Part shown: one piece after another, positions 16,778 through 25,015 of the stretch
How positions within the stretch are numbered: the stretch's first letter is position 1
Layout: every line of letters starts with the position of its first letter
Assembly (NCBI RefSeq): GCF_030815485.1
Contig: NZ_JAUSWV010000002.1
Coordinates: forward strand, 7,378,001-7,442,000
Source: Streptomyces rishiriensis
Lineage (GTDB): Bacteria > Actinomycetota > Actinomycetes > Streptomycetales > Streptomycetaceae
DNA: 64,000 nucleotides
Reading direction: 5' to 3'
Position numbers and translations under genes: made by a program
The notes under the pieces: model-generated
The model's database searches: none
Told to the model about the DNA's origin: nothing
The model's input: only the letters and a program-made list of their open reading frames with translations

Positions 16778-17499
16778 GCCCACTCGTCCGCGGCTCTGAT
16801 CGCGTACCCCGCGCCGCGCACGGTGCGGATCATCGGCGCCCGCCCCTTGTCGATCTTGGCGCGCAGTCCGTAGATGTAGACCTCGACCAGATTCCCCTCG
16901 CCGTCGAAGGAGGCGTTCCAGACGTGGTCGAGGATCTGGGCCTTGCTGAGCACCTGGTGCGGATGGCTCATGAGGAACCGGAGGAGGTCGAACTCCTTGG
17001 CGGTCAGCGGGACCGGTGCTCCGCCGCGCCGCACCTCACGGGTGCTCTCGGCCAGCACGAGATCGCCCAGCACCCGGACCGGGCCCCGGTCGGCGCTCTC
17101 GCCGGGGCCGGCCCTGCGCAGCAGCCCGCGCAGCCGCAACACGACCTCCTCCAGGGAGAACGGCTTGGTCACGTAGTCGTCCGCGCCCGCCGACAGCCCG
17201 TCGATCCGGTGCTCCAGGGCGTCCCGGGCGGTGAGCATCAGGACGGGCAGCCTGCTGTTCTCACCGCGCAGCCGGCGCAGCACCTCGACCCCGTCGACGT
17301 CGGGCAGCATCCCGTCGAGGACGACGACATGCGGGGCGCAGTCCCGTGCGATGCGCAGGGCGCTGCGTCCGTCGGCCGCCGAGAAGGACTTCCAGCCCGC
17401 CTCGGTGACGGCCGCCGACAGCAGCTCGGTGAGTTCGGGCTCGTCGTCGACGATCAGCACGCGAACCGTGCCTGCACGGGTACCGGGGAGGCCAGACAT
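16774..17499 (-). CDS. OmpR-family response regulator
   Basis: The 241-aa protein has a receiver domain with acidic pocket VDDEPE, phospho-acceptor Asp in VVLDGMLPDVDG (~60), Thr in LMLTARDA and Lys in YVTKPFSLEE. The C-terminal winged helix reads LTAKEFDLLRFLMSHPHQVLSK and ends VRGAGYAIR. It is first in the operon and coupled to the kinase by a 4-bp overlap. The start is the ATG at 17499. Confidence 0.93.
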   Translation of the reverse strand: MSGLPGTRAGTVRVLIVDDEPELTELLSAAVTEAGWKSFSAADGRSALRIARDCAPHVVVLDGMLPDVDGVEVLRRLRGENSRLPVLMLTARDALEHRIDGLSAGADDYVTKPFSLEEVVLRLRGLLRRAGPGESADRGPVRVLGDLVLAESTREVRRGGAPVPLTAKEFDLLRFLMSHPHQVLSKAQILDHVWNASFDGEGNLVEVYIYGLRAKIDKGRAPMIRTVRGAGYAIRAADEWA

Positions 17500-17590
17500 G
17501 GCTCGACCCTCTCTCCGTCCGCCATGAGGAGCCTGTGCGCGAGCTGAGCGCGCGCCGTGGGCGCGTCGGCGGACCGGCCGGCGGCCGGGC

Positions 17591-18712
17591 TCAGTGACGC
17601 GGTGACCGGCGGACGGTCAGCACGGCGACGTCGTCGTGCCGGCGGTCGTACCCGGCGTACGCGCGGGCGTCGTCGTGCAGCGCCGAGGGCAGCTCGGTGG
17701 GGGAGAGGTCGAGGTGCTTCATCAGACGCTCGTCGACCGGGTAGAACCTGCCGTCGGGGGCGCGGGTCTCGGTGAGGCCGTCGGTGGTGAGGACCAGCGT
17801 GGAACCGGCCGGGAAAGCGAACCACTCGACCGTCGTGGGTTCGGCCGCCAGTTCGGCGAGCCCGAGCGGGACTCCGGTGTCCACCGACGGTGTGGTGACG
17901 GCGCCGTCGTGCATCAACCGGGCGGGGATGTGGCCGCAGTTGACGACCTGGGCCTCCGTGCCCGCGTCGACGCCGATGATGAGGGCGGTGACGAACCGCT
18001 CGTCGTCGCCGGTCTGTTCGGCGTAGGAGTTGTGCCGGACGACCGCGGCGTCCAGGGCGTCGACGAGCGCGGTGAGGGTGGGCTCCCGGTGGGCCGCCTC
18101 GCGGAAGGCGCCGATCACGGCGAACGCCGCGCCGACGGCGGCCAGCCCCTTGCCCTGCACGTCCCCGATCAGCACGCGCGTGCCGAACGGCGAGGCGACG
18201 ACGTCATAGATGTCACCGCCGACGAGCCGGTCCTCCTGCACGGGTTCGTAGACGCCGTTGACCAGCACGTCGTCGGTGAGCAGGGGCAGCGGGTGCAGGA
18301 TGTGCCGCTGCATGGCGGCGGCGGTGGACCGCAGGCGCAGCATCTCGTGCTCGCGCGCGATGCGCCGGTGGCAGGCGTAGACGGAGGCGGCACCCAGAGC
18401 GAGGGTGAGCAGCACCAGCAGTGCCCGGTCGAGCCACCGGCCGTTGTCGTCGGCCCGCACGAGCAGGGTGAGGGTGACGAACAAAGTGGTCCACGCGGCG
18501 ACGAACCTCGTCTGCTGGACGGTGCACAGGGCCGAGGCCGTGCCCGGCAGGAAGACCAGCAGCCCGAGGAGCCACACCTCGGACCCGGACAGGACGCCGA
18601 GCACCTCCACCAGCACCGTCACCGACAGCACCCCGACGACCGTCTCGCCGTTGCCCGGGGGCTCGATGGCTCCGAGTGCGTCGGCGGGGCGCATCCGACG
18701 GGGACCGGTCAT
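17591..18712 (-). CDS. Membrane-bound PP2C-type (SpoIIE) serine phosphatase
   Basis: The 373-aa protein has several hydrophobic segments in residues ~25-115 (VLSVTVLVEVLGVL, VWLLGLLVFLPG, LLVLLTLALGAASV). A SpoIIE/PP2C domain follows, with the metal-binding Asp residues in VGGDIYDVV, IGDVQGKGLAA, TDGLTETR and DRRHDDVAVLTVR. These enzymes dephosphorylate anti-sigma-factor antagonists. The MTGPRRMRPAD ATG at 18712 has GGGAG upstream; a TTG at 18745 is less likely. RsbW-like kinases occur elsewhere in the window, but no partner is adjacent. Confidence 0.9.
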   Translation of the reverse strand: MTGPRRMRPADALGAIEPPGNGETVVGVLSVTVLVEVLGVLSGSEVWLLGLLVFLPGTASALCTVQQTRFVAAWTTLFVTLTLLVRADDNGRWLDRALLVLLTLALGAASVYACHRRIAREHEMLRLRSTAAAMQRHILHPLPLLTDDVLVNGVYEPVQEDRLVGGDIYDVVASPFGTRVLIGDVQGKGLAAVGAAFAVIGAFREAAHREPTLTALVDALDAAVVRHNSYAEQTGDDERFVTALIIGVDAGTEAQVVNCGHIPARLMHDGAVTTPSVDTGVPLGLAELAAEPTTVEWFAFPAGSTLVLTTDGLTETRAPDGRFYPVDERLMKHLDLSPTELPSALHDDARAYAGYDRRHDDVAVLTVRRSPRH

Positions 18713-18785
18713 GGGAACTCCCGCGCAGTGGTGATCTCCCGGCAACTCTAGTCGCGCCGACGGCGCCGGCCGGACCGCTGCGCCG

Positions 18786-19241
18786 TCAGGGCCGGGGCCA
18801 GGGGCGGCCGCCGATGGCCTCGATGCCGTAGTTGAAGCGCCGGAGGTAACCCGCGAAGGCCGCGATGTCCTCGTCCGGCCAGTCGGTCATCACCTGGTCC
18901 AGGATGTCCACGATCCCCTCGCGCTCCGAGTCCAGCAGGCGGGTGCCCTCGTCGGTGAGCCGGAACTTGCGGGCCATCCCGCCCTCCGGATCGGGGATCC
19001 GCTCGATGAGCCCCGCCCGCATCGCCGCCGCGGTCTGCCGGTTCAGGGTCGACGCGTCCAGCCCGAAGGCGTCGCTGAGCTCCCCGATCGACATGGGCCC
19101 CTGGACCCGGATCCGGCTGAGCAGGATGTAGGCGCTGCGCTCCATGAGGCTGTTCTTGCGGCGGCCGCCACGCTGGTTCAGGAACGTGTGACGGCTGAGC
19201 AGCATCTGCTCGTACTCGACCTCGTGCGTCGGCGTCTCCAT
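18786..19241 (-). CDS. MarR-family transcriptional regulator
   Basis: The 151-aa protein has the MarR winged helix (SIGELSDAFGLDASTLNRQTAAAMRAGLIERIPDPEG in outline: SIGELSDAFGLDASTLNRQ ~51-69, then the beta-wing). Dimerisation helices flank it. It is divergent from an MFS exporter, the usual arrangement in which the regulator represses both genes until a drug or metabolite binds. The ATG at 19241 follows CAGGAGGTCG, which sets the start. Confidence 0.9.
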   Translation of the reverse strand: METPTHEVEYEQMLLSRHTFLNQRGGRRKNSLMERSAYILLSRIRVQGPMSIGELSDAFGLDASTLNRQTAAAMRAGLIERIPDPEGGMARKFRLTDEGTRLLDSEREGIVDILDQVMTDWPDEDIAAFAGYLRRFNYGIEAIGGRPWPRP

Positions 19242-19280
19242 GTGCGCGACCTCCTGCTTCCGTGGGCCCGCACCATCCTG

Positions 19281-19340
19281 GCACACGGCTGTGCACGGGC
19301 CACAGCGTGTGCTCGATACATAGGACATGTACGATGCACA
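19281..19340. promoter_or_regulatory. MarR/MFS intergenic operators
   Basis: TACAT-AGGAC-ATGTA at 19317-19331 is a perfect 5-bp inverted repeat embedded in the near-symmetric stretch TCGATACAT...ATGTACGA, a typical MarR site. A larger dyad lies beside it: GCACACGGCTGTG (19281-19293) and CACAGCGTGTGC (19301-19312), with a one-base bulge. Both fall between the divergent genes and probably overlap their promoters. Confidence 0.6.
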
Positions 19341-19408
19341 TCCTTCGCGTCCTGCGCGCAGATCCTTCCCGCGGACCTTCACCGCACATCCCACGTCGAG
19401 GAGTCCCC

Positions 19409-20866
19409 ATGGGCGCCCCCGCTCTCCGATCCACGGCCCGCCCAGGCGCCGTGATCGCCACGCTGGCCTTCGCCGGCACCACCGCGGCGATCATGCAGAC
19501 GCTGGTCACCCCGCTCATCGCCGAGCTGCCGCAGATCTTGGACACCTCGTCCTCGAACGCGGCCTGGGTGATCACGGTCACCCTGCTGGTGGCCGCCGTG
19601 TGCGTGCCGGTGGTCGGCCGCCTCGGCGACCTGCTGGGCAAGCGCCGGATGCTGCTCGCCTGCTCCGTGCCGCTGATCGTGGGCTCGGTGGTGTGCGCGT
19701 TCGCCTCCGACGTCGTGACGATGATCGTGGGGCGCGGCCTCCAGGGCATGGGCATGGGCATGGTGCCCCTCGGCATCGCGCTGCTGCGCGACGTCGTACC
19801 GGCCGAGAAGCTCAGCGGCTCCATCGCGCTGGTCAGCGCCTCCATGGGCATCGGCGGCGCCATCGGCCTGCCGCTGGCCGCCGCCGTCGCCCAGTACGCG
19901 AACTGGCGCGTGCTGTTCTGGGGCTCCGCCGCCCTGGCCGCCGTCGTCGCCGTCCTCATCTTCCTGCTCGTCCCGGACGTCCCGGCCGGCGCCAAGGGCC
20001 AGCGCTTCGACCTGCCCGGCGCGATCGGCCTCGGCGTCGGTCTGGTCTCACTGCTGCTCGCGGTCTCCAAGGGCGCCGACTGGGGCTGGGCCTCGGGCAC
20101 CACGCTCGGCCTGTTCGCCGCCGCCGTCGTGGCGCTCGTCGGCTGGGGCGTGTGGGAGGTGCGCACCACCGACCCGCTGATCGACCTGCGCACCACGGCC
20201 CGTCCCCGGGTGCTGCTCACCAACCTCGCCTCGGTCTTCATCGGCTTCGGCATGTACGCGAGCATGCTGGTGATGCCGCAGCTGCTGCAGTTCCCGCAGG
20301 CCACCGGCTACGGACTCGGCCAGTCGATGCTCGCCGCCGGTCTGTGGATGGCGCCCGGCGGCCTGATGATGATGCTGATCTCCCCGCTCGGCGGAAAACT
20401 CACCAACGCCCGCGGTCCGAAGTTCACGCTGGTCTGCGGCGCCCTGGTGCTGGCCGCCGGCTACTTCGTCTCGCTGGCCCTGATGGGTTCCGCCTGGGGC
20501 GTCATGGTGGTCACGCTCATCACCAGCGGTGGCGTGGGCCTCGCCTACGGCGCCATGCCCGCCCTGATCATGAGCTCGGTCCCGCTCACGGAGACCGCCG
20601 CGGCCAACGGCTTCAACACCCTCATGCGGTCGCTCGGCACCTCGATCGGCTCCGCCGTCATCGGCGTGATCCTCTCCCAGATGACCACCACCATGGGCGG
20701 GTACACCTTCGCCTCCGAGGACGGCTTCCGCACCGCGCTCCTGGTCGGCGGCGCGCTCGCCCTGATCTCCGCGGCCATCGCCGCCGTCATCCCCGCCGCC
20801 CGCACCGCCGCGGAGGGCGAGGACGCGACCGGCCGGACCGCAGCGCCCGAGCAGGCCAAGGTCTGA
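19409..20866 (+). CDS. MFS multidrug efflux transporter (DHA2/EmrB-QacA type)
   Basis: The 485-aa protein shows about 14 hydrophobic segments. Motif A is VGRLGDLLGKRRM (~71-83) and motif C-like glycine-rich SMGIGGAIGLPLA is in TM5. This is the 14-TM DHA2 drug:proton antiporter family. The start at 19409 has GAGGAG upstream. Divergence from MarR suggests induction by the exported compound. A hairpin (GGGGGACGGCC / GGCCGCCCCC, ~20875-20901) follows as a likely terminator. Confidence 0.92.
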   Translation: MGAPALRSTARPGAVIATLAFAGTTAAIMQTLVTPLIAELPQILDTSSSNAAWVITVTLLVAAVCVPVVGRLGDLLGKRRMLLACSVPLIVGSVVCAFASDVVTMIVGRGLQGMGMGMVPLGIALLRDVVPAEKLSGSIALVSASMGIGGAIGLPLAAAVAQYANWRVLFWGSAALAAVVAVLIFLLVPDVPAGAKGQRFDLPGAIGLGVGLVSLLLAVSKGADWGWASGTTLGLFAAAVVALVGWGVWEVRTTDPLIDLRTTARPRVLLTNLASVFIGFGMYASMLVMPQLLQFPQATGYGLGQSMLAAGLWMAPGGLMMMLISPLGGKLTNARGPKFTLVCGALVLAAGYFVSLALMGSAWGVMVVTLITSGGVGLAYGAMPALIMSSVPLTETAAANGFNTLMRSLGTSIGSAVIGVILSQMTTTMGGYTFASEDGFRTALLVGGALALISAAIAAVIPAARTAAEGEDATGRTAAPEQAKV

Positions 20867-20929
20867 CACACCGAGGGGGACGGCCACAGCCGGCCGCCCC
20901 CTCCGCGCCCCCTCCGGACCGCTTCCGTG

Positions 20930-21075
20930 CCACGCCGGATCCGGCGGCCCCCGCGCACCGCCTCGGACACCGCCGCCGCCCGGTCGGCCGCGCCCGGGGC
21001 GCGGAGGCCGCACACCAGGTGCGTCTCGACGGTCGTCTCGCTCGGGAACAGCGCCTCGGCGACGCCCCGGCGCCC
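20930..21075 (-). pseudogene. LuxR-type HTH remnant
   Basis: The 307 bp between the MFS and TetR genes contain no intact gene. The minus strand in one frame reads VAEALFPSETTVETHL, then VCGLRAPGAADRAAAV. This aligns with the C-terminal LuxR helix-turn-helix (typically IAEALFVSETTVKTHV...LGLRDRVQAV). The preceding residues no longer match, no start codon or receiver domain is present, and the frame has no proper end. It looks like the decayed tail of a response regulator. Confidence 0.6.
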
Positions 21076-21173
21076 CGGCGGCCGCACCGACCCCGTGACG
21101 GGGTGGCGGCGCGAGCCCGCACGGCCCGTGGACACCGACCGCGACCTCGCCTCCGCGCGGCAGGAGCCGAGGG

Positions 21174-21866
21174 TCACCCCGGCGGCCGGCCGAGTCTGGC
21201 GGCCACGGCGTCGAGGACCCAGTCCAGGCCGGTCGCGAAGGATGCCTCGGCGTCCACGTCCGTGCCGTCGTGCACGGCCTTGGCCAGCGCCGGGAAGCGG
21301 CCGGTGGCCAGCATTCTCGACACATGCGGGCCATGGGCGCGCTGCCAGTCGCGCTTGGACAGACCCGTGGCGCGCTCGGCCCGCAGGTTCGCGATCTCGC
21401 GCCTGATCGCGCCGGTGAAGTAGGCGCTGACAGTCTCCACAGCCCGCATGACGGTGTCGACGTCGGCCAGGCCGTCGAGGGCGGCCAGCGTGGCCTCGGT
21501 GACGGCGAGGCCGTTCGGGCCCAGGGTCGGGCGACCGCCGAGCAGGTCGCCCAGCCACTCGTGACGGAGAGCGGCCTGCCTGGTGCGGTGGGCGAGGACG
21601 CGCAGCGCCTCCCGCCAGTCACCGGGCCGCTCCCCGGGGAGGATCTCGGCCTGGACCTCGTCCACCATGAGGTCGAACAGCTCCTGCTTGGTGGAGATGT
21701 ATCCGTACAGCCGCATCGGTCCGGCGTTCAGCCGGGCGGCGACCTTGCGCAGCGACACCGCCTCCAGCCCGCCCTCGTCGGCCAGCGCGATGGCGGCGGC
21801 GACGACCCGCTCCCGGTCGAGCGGCACGGGGCGAGTCGGCGGCTCCGGCCGGTCCCACACAGTCAT
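21174..21866 (-). CDS. TetR-family transcriptional regulator
   Basis: The 230-aa protein has a TetR N-terminal HTH (ALADEGGLEAVSLRKVAARLNAGPMRLYGYI, visible as VSLRKVAARLNAG with recognition helix PMRLYGYI). The C-terminal ligand domain ends RLGRPPG. The ATG at 21866 is preferred over the in-frame GTG at 21872; neither has a strong ribosome site. It is divergent from a TetX-like monooxygenase, with a shared ATACAGTGTAT operator. The likely role is repression of that gene until its substrate binds. Confidence 0.88.
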   Translation of the reverse strand: MTVWDRPEPPTRPVPLDRERVVAAAIALADEGGLEAVSLRKVAARLNAGPMRLYGYISTKQELFDLMVDEVQAEILPGERPGDWREALRVLAHRTRQAALRHEWLGDLLGGRPTLGPNGLAVTEATLAALDGLADVDTVMRAVETVSAYFTGAIRREIANLRAERATGLSKRDWQRAHGPHVSRMLATGRFPALAKAVHDGTDVDAEASFATGLDWVLDAVAARLGRPPG

Positions 21867-21881
21867 GGTCACACCGTTCTG

Positions 21882-21920
21882 TTGCGATGCGTCGTATCGA
21901 CGAAATACAGTGTATCGGTA
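21882..21920 (+). promoter_or_regulatory. TetR operator and leaderless promoter for the TetX-like gene
   Basis: ATACA-G-TGTAT (21905-21915) is a perfect palindrome. On the plus strand, TTGCGA (21882-21887), 18 bp and TACAGT (21906-21911) form a promoter. The ATG at 21920 lies 8 bp after the -10, and no Shine-Dalgarno sequence exists, so the mRNA is probably leaderless. GTATCG is repeated three times around the site. Confidence 0.65.
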
Positions 21921-23038
21921 TGAGACATCGTATCGCCGTGATCGGAAGCGGCCCTGCCGGTCTTGTCTTCGCTCGTGTGCTGCACCGCCACGGCCACCCC
22001 GTCGCCGTCTTCGAACGCGATCCCACCCCCGACGCGCGCCCCCCGGGCGGCACGCTGGACCTGCAGGAAGGGCTCGGCCAGCTCGCGCTGGACAAGGCGG
22101 GGCTGCTGGCGGAGTTCGAGACGCTCTCCCGCCCCGAGGGGCAGGCCATGCGCATCCTGGACACGGACGGGACCGTACTGCGCGACTGGCAACCCCGGCC
22201 GGACGACCGGGCCAATCCCGAGATCGACCGCCGGCAACTCCGTGACCTGCTGCTCGGCCCCCTCGACGTCCAGTGGGGTCGAGGCGTCACGCAGGTGGTG
22301 CCGGGGACCCGGGACGGCGTACTGGTCCATTTCGAGGACGGGCGACAGGAGACGTTCGACCTCGTGGTCGGCGCGGACGGCGCCTGGTCCCGGGTCCGCC
22401 CGGCAGTCTCCGAGGTGACGCCGCACTACACCGGCGTCACCTTCGTCGAGACGTCCCTCGACGACGTCGACACCCGTCACCCCGACCTCGCCCGGTTGAT
22501 CGGCGACGGTTCCGTGGCCGTGTACGGCGTGAACCGAGGCCTCGTCGCCCAGCGCAACAGCGGCGGCCACGTCAAGGTGTACGCCCAGTTCCGCGCGCCG
22601 CTGGACCGGCACACGAACCTGGACGCGACCGACGTCGAGGCCGTGCGATCGAGCCTGCTGGCCCTGTTCGACGGCTGGGCCGCTCCCGTCCTCGACCTCC
22701 TCCGCCGCGGCACCGCTTTCGCCCACCGCCCCCTCTACGTCCTGCCCACACCCCATACCTGGAACCACGTACGCGGGGTGACGCTGCTGGGCGACGCCGC
22801 CCATCTGATGCCCCCGCTGGGGGCGGGCGCGAACCTCGCGATGCTGGAAGGCGCCGAACTCGCCGAGTCCATCGCCAACGGCCCTGGAGACCTGGACGAC
22901 GCCGTCCGCGCCTTCGAGGAACGGATGTGGGCGCGGGCCGGCAGGTGGGCGAAGATCACGGCGGCCGGTCTGGAGCGTCTCGTGAGCCCGGACCCCGCCG
23001 AGGCACTCGCCCTCTTCGACGAAGTCCAGCCGGCCTGA
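21920..23038 (+). CDS. FAD-dependent monooxygenase, TetX-like
   Basis: The 372-aa protein has the FAD Rossmann motif IAVIGSGPAGLVFARVL, the DG motif LVVGADGAWSRVR and the GD motif LLGDAAHLMPPLGAGANLAM. This is the class-A flavoprotein family that includes TetX tetracycline hydroxylases; the substrate here is unknown. The start at 21920 is supported by the leaderless promoter. It is paralogous to the gene at 25689-26816 (shared GGTLDL/GGMLDI and DRRQLRDLLL/DRGALRDLLL blocks). Confidence 0.88.
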   Translation: MRHRIAVIGSGPAGLVFARVLHRHGHPVAVFERDPTPDARPPGGTLDLQEGLGQLALDKAGLLAEFETLSRPEGQAMRILDTDGTVLRDWQPRPDDRANPEIDRRQLRDLLLGPLDVQWGRGVTQVVPGTRDGVLVHFEDGRQETFDLVVGADGAWSRVRPAVSEVTPHYTGVTFVETSLDDVDTRHPDLARLIGDGSVAVYGVNRGLVAQRNSGGHVKVYAQFRAPLDRHTNLDATDVEAVRSSLLALFDGWAAPVLDLLRRGTAFAHRPLYVLPTPHTWNHVRGVTLLGDAAHLMPPLGAGANLAMLEGAELAESIANGPGDLDDAVRAFEERMWARAGRWAKITAAGLERLVSPDPAEALALFDEVQPA

Positions 23039-23100
23039 CCGCCGAGAGCCGAGGGGGACGCGTCGCCCGCGTGGGGCTGGAGGCGTCGGCGGAGGCGGCT

Positions 23101-24045
23101 CTACGGTGCCGGCGCGGCGTCCGCCCGCATCAGCACGCAGTCGAACTCGATCACCCGTCCCGTGGTCGCCTCGCGCGTCACCGGGTACATGCCGGTGATG
23201 CCGAACCCGGCCGCCTCGTACACCGCGACGGCCTCGCCCATGCCGGGACTGCCCTCGTACAGCCTCAGCACCGCGACCTCGGACTGCATCCCCACGAACT
23301 CCGCGATCCGCTCCCCGGCGCCGGCGAACACCTCGAGGTCGTAGCCCTGGGTGTCCATCTTCAGATAGGGGCGCGGATCGGTGAGGCCGTCCAGCGCCTC
23401 GGCCATGACCGCGTCCAGCCGGCGGACGCGGATCTCCTCCGTGTCGGCCTTCGCGAACCTGCTGTAACGGCCCTTGCCGTAGTCGCTGGCCGGCAGCAGG
23501 GAGTTCATCGTCTTCCAGCCGACGTGGATCTCGGCCGTCGTCTCCTCGCGCCCCAGTCCGCACCGGTACACCTGCCAGTCGGGATCGTCCGCCGCGGCCT
23601 TCTCGAGCCGGGCGAACGTCTCCGAGGTGGGTTCGAAGGACACGATCCGGCCGGCGTAGCCGAGCTTCCGCAGCCGCCTGGCGTACTGGCCGTTGTTGGC
23701 GCCGACGTCGAAGACACAGTTCACGCCGTAGAGGTCCAGCATCGCGGTCACGTGCTGGGTGCAGAGGTACTCGGCGGCCGCGAGTTGGAGTCTGCGCTCG
23801 TCCTGTGCGGCCGTGCTCTCCATCAGGAGCAGCGCGCCGGTGTCGCCCAGCCGCACGGCGCCGCCCGCGGCGACCTCGGACCGTGCCCCGTCCCGGGTCC
23901 GCCGCAGCACCCAGGTGTCCTTGTCCGCGCCGGTCACCCGGTACGCGCCGCGCCGTGAGACCACCGCCGTCCCCGGTCCGAGGTCGGTCACCTGGACGCC
24001 GATACGGGGCATCAGGCCGAGCAGTCGTCGATAGAGGGTCTGCAT
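23101..24045 (-). CDS. FkbM-family SAM-dependent methyltransferase
   Basis: The 314-aa protein has the FkbM motif set: NCVFDVGANNGQYARRLRK in outline (CVFDVGANNGQYARRL ~114-129), GRIVSFEPTSETF, and LKMDTQGYDLEVFAGA. FkbM proteins O-methylate sugars or natural products. About 105 residues precede the methyltransferase core; that N-terminal part is not recognised and has a small beta-rich look (TAVVSRRGAYRVTG, AVRLGDTGALLLM). No glycosyltransferase or polyketide genes are near. The ATG at 24045 opens the frame. Confidence 0.87.
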   Translation of the reverse strand: MQTLYRRLLGLMPRIGVQVTDLGPGTAVVSRRGAYRVTGADKDTWVLRRTRDGARSEVAAGGAVRLGDTGALLLMESTAAQDERRLQLAAAEYLCTQHVTAMLDLYGVNCVFDVGANNGQYARRLRKLGYAGRIVSFEPTSETFARLEKAAADDPDWQVYRCGLGREETTAEIHVGWKTMNSLLPASDYGKGRYSRFAKADTEEIRVRRLDAVMAEALDGLTDPRPYLKMDTQGYDLEVFAGAGERIAEFVGMQSEVAVLRLYEGSPGMGEAVAVYEAAGFGITGMYPVTREATTGRVIEFDCVLMRADAAPAP

Positions 24046-24178
24046 CGTCCAGCCCTATCAGACGCCACGGGAGGAGGTCTGCGAGTTGAACGACATTCGC
24101 CGATCCGATGACCGGACGGGGACGAGCGGGCCCTGTCCGGCCGGAGTCGGGAGCGGGGCCGGACGGCCGGGCGGGGGT

Positions 24179-24214
24179 GGCGTGCACCGGGGCGTGCACG
24201 GGGGCGTGCACCGG
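24179..24214. repeat. Three 12-bp tandem repeats, GGCGTGCACSGG
   Basis: GGCGTGCACCGG, GGCGTGCACGGG and GGCGTGCACCGG follow one another at 24179-24214. Each contains the palindrome GTGCAC. The array is in the gene-free stretch 24046-24335 between fkbM-type and FMN-reductase genes. Confidence 0.8.
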
Positions 24215-24287
24215 AGCCGTGTACGGCGAAAGGGGCCCGGACAGCGCTCCGGACCCCTTCACCCACGCATTGCGTCGTTGTGCTGTT

Positions 24288-24319
24288 CTGCCGGTCTGCC
24301 GGTCTGCCGGTCTGCCGGT
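24288..24319. repeat. CTGCCGGT tandem repeat (4 copies)
   Basis: Four perfect copies of the octamer CTGCCGGT lie at 24288-24319, ending 16 bp downstream of the stop codon of the minus-strand FMN reductase. I see no hairpin in it. Copy number may vary by slippage. Confidence 0.9.
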
Positions 24320-24335
24320 CAGGCGATCTGCGGGG

Positions 24336-24899
24336 TCAGGCGGCCGCGACCTCGCCCGCGTGGCCGTGCAGACGGGCCACGACCTCGGTCAGCTGGGCGG
24401 CGACCTCGGCGTCGTCCACCGGGTGGGTCTCGGCGAAGCGGGTCAGCGAGCCCGGGATGGAGAGCTTGAGGTCCTCGATGACCTTGCCGCCGGCGATGCC
24501 CACGGCCTTGCGGGCCTCGTCCTGCGCCCACACGCCACCGAACTGGCCGAACGCGGTGCCGACCACGGCGACGGGCTTGCCGCCGAAGGCGCCGGCGCCG
24601 TACGGGCGGGACAGCCAGTCGATGGCGTTCTTCAGGACGGCCGGGATGGTGCCGTTGTACTCGGGGGAGAAGAGCAGGAAGGCGTCGGCGGCCTGGGCGG
24701 CCGCACGCAGCTTGGCGGCGGCGGCCGGGACGCTGCCCTCGACGTCGAGGTCCTCGTTGTAGAAGGGGATCTCGGCCAGACCCTCGAAGAGGTCGACGTC
24801 GGCGCCCTCGGGAGCGACCTTGACGGCCGCCTCGGCGAGCTGACGGTTGGTCGAACCGGCGCGAAGGCTGCCGACGAGCGCGAGGATGCGGACAGACAT
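24336..24899 (-). CDS. NADPH-dependent FMN reductase
   Basis: The 187-aa flavodoxin-fold protein starts RILALVGSLRAGSTNRQLAEA, with the FMN phosphate loop GSLRAGSTN (~10-18). The family motif SPEYNGTIPAVLKNAIDW (~78-95) is complete. It belongs to the SsuE/ArsH/chromate-reductase group that reduces FMN or quinones with NADPH. The ATG at 24899 has GGGAGT upstream. It is divergent from a TetR gene, with twin operators between them, so induction by a quinone or electrophile is plausible. Confidence 0.9.
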   Translation of the reverse strand: MSVRILALVGSLRAGSTNRQLAEAAVKVAPEGADVDLFEGLAEIPFYNEDLDVEGSVPAAAAKLRAAAQAADAFLLFSPEYNGTIPAVLKNAIDWLSRPYGAGAFGGKPVAVVGTAFGQFGGVWAQDEARKAVGIAGGKVIEDLKLSIPGSLTRFAETHPVDDAEVAAQLTEVVARLHGHAGEVAAA

Positions 24900-24936
24900 G
24901 GGTACTCCCAGAGGCTGAAACATTGCTGTGACAATC

Positions 24937-25009
24937 CGGACCGAGGTCCGTTTATGTTCTAGCACCCTAACCGGACCGCGGTCCAGTTTCATTCCCGATG
25001 CTTTACGCT
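24937..25009. promoter_or_regulatory. Twin TetR operators between FMN reductase and TetR genes
   Basis: CGGACC-GA-GGTCCG (24937-24950) is perfect, and CGGACC-GC-GGTCCA (24972-24985) differs at one base. The sites are 35 bp apart. On the plus strand a -10-like TACGCT (25004-25009) lies 6 bp before the ATG at 25016, so the tetR mRNA may be leaderless with the second operator near its -35. The first operator faces the reductase gene. Confidence 0.7.
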
Positions 25010-25015
25010 GAGTTC

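Noticed and set aside
15158..16873. A 571-codon frame antisense to the histidine kinase
   Set aside because: The kinase H, N and G boxes are intact on the minus strand; the antisense product is low-complexity.
21869..24262. A 797-codon minus-strand frame across the TetX-like and FkbM genes
   Set aside because: It spans two well-supported genes in other frames and the intergenic region; no domain or start signal supports it.
24012..24266. A small Arg-rich frame overlapping the fkbM start
   Set aside because: It overlaps the repeats and fkbM, with no supporting start or domain.
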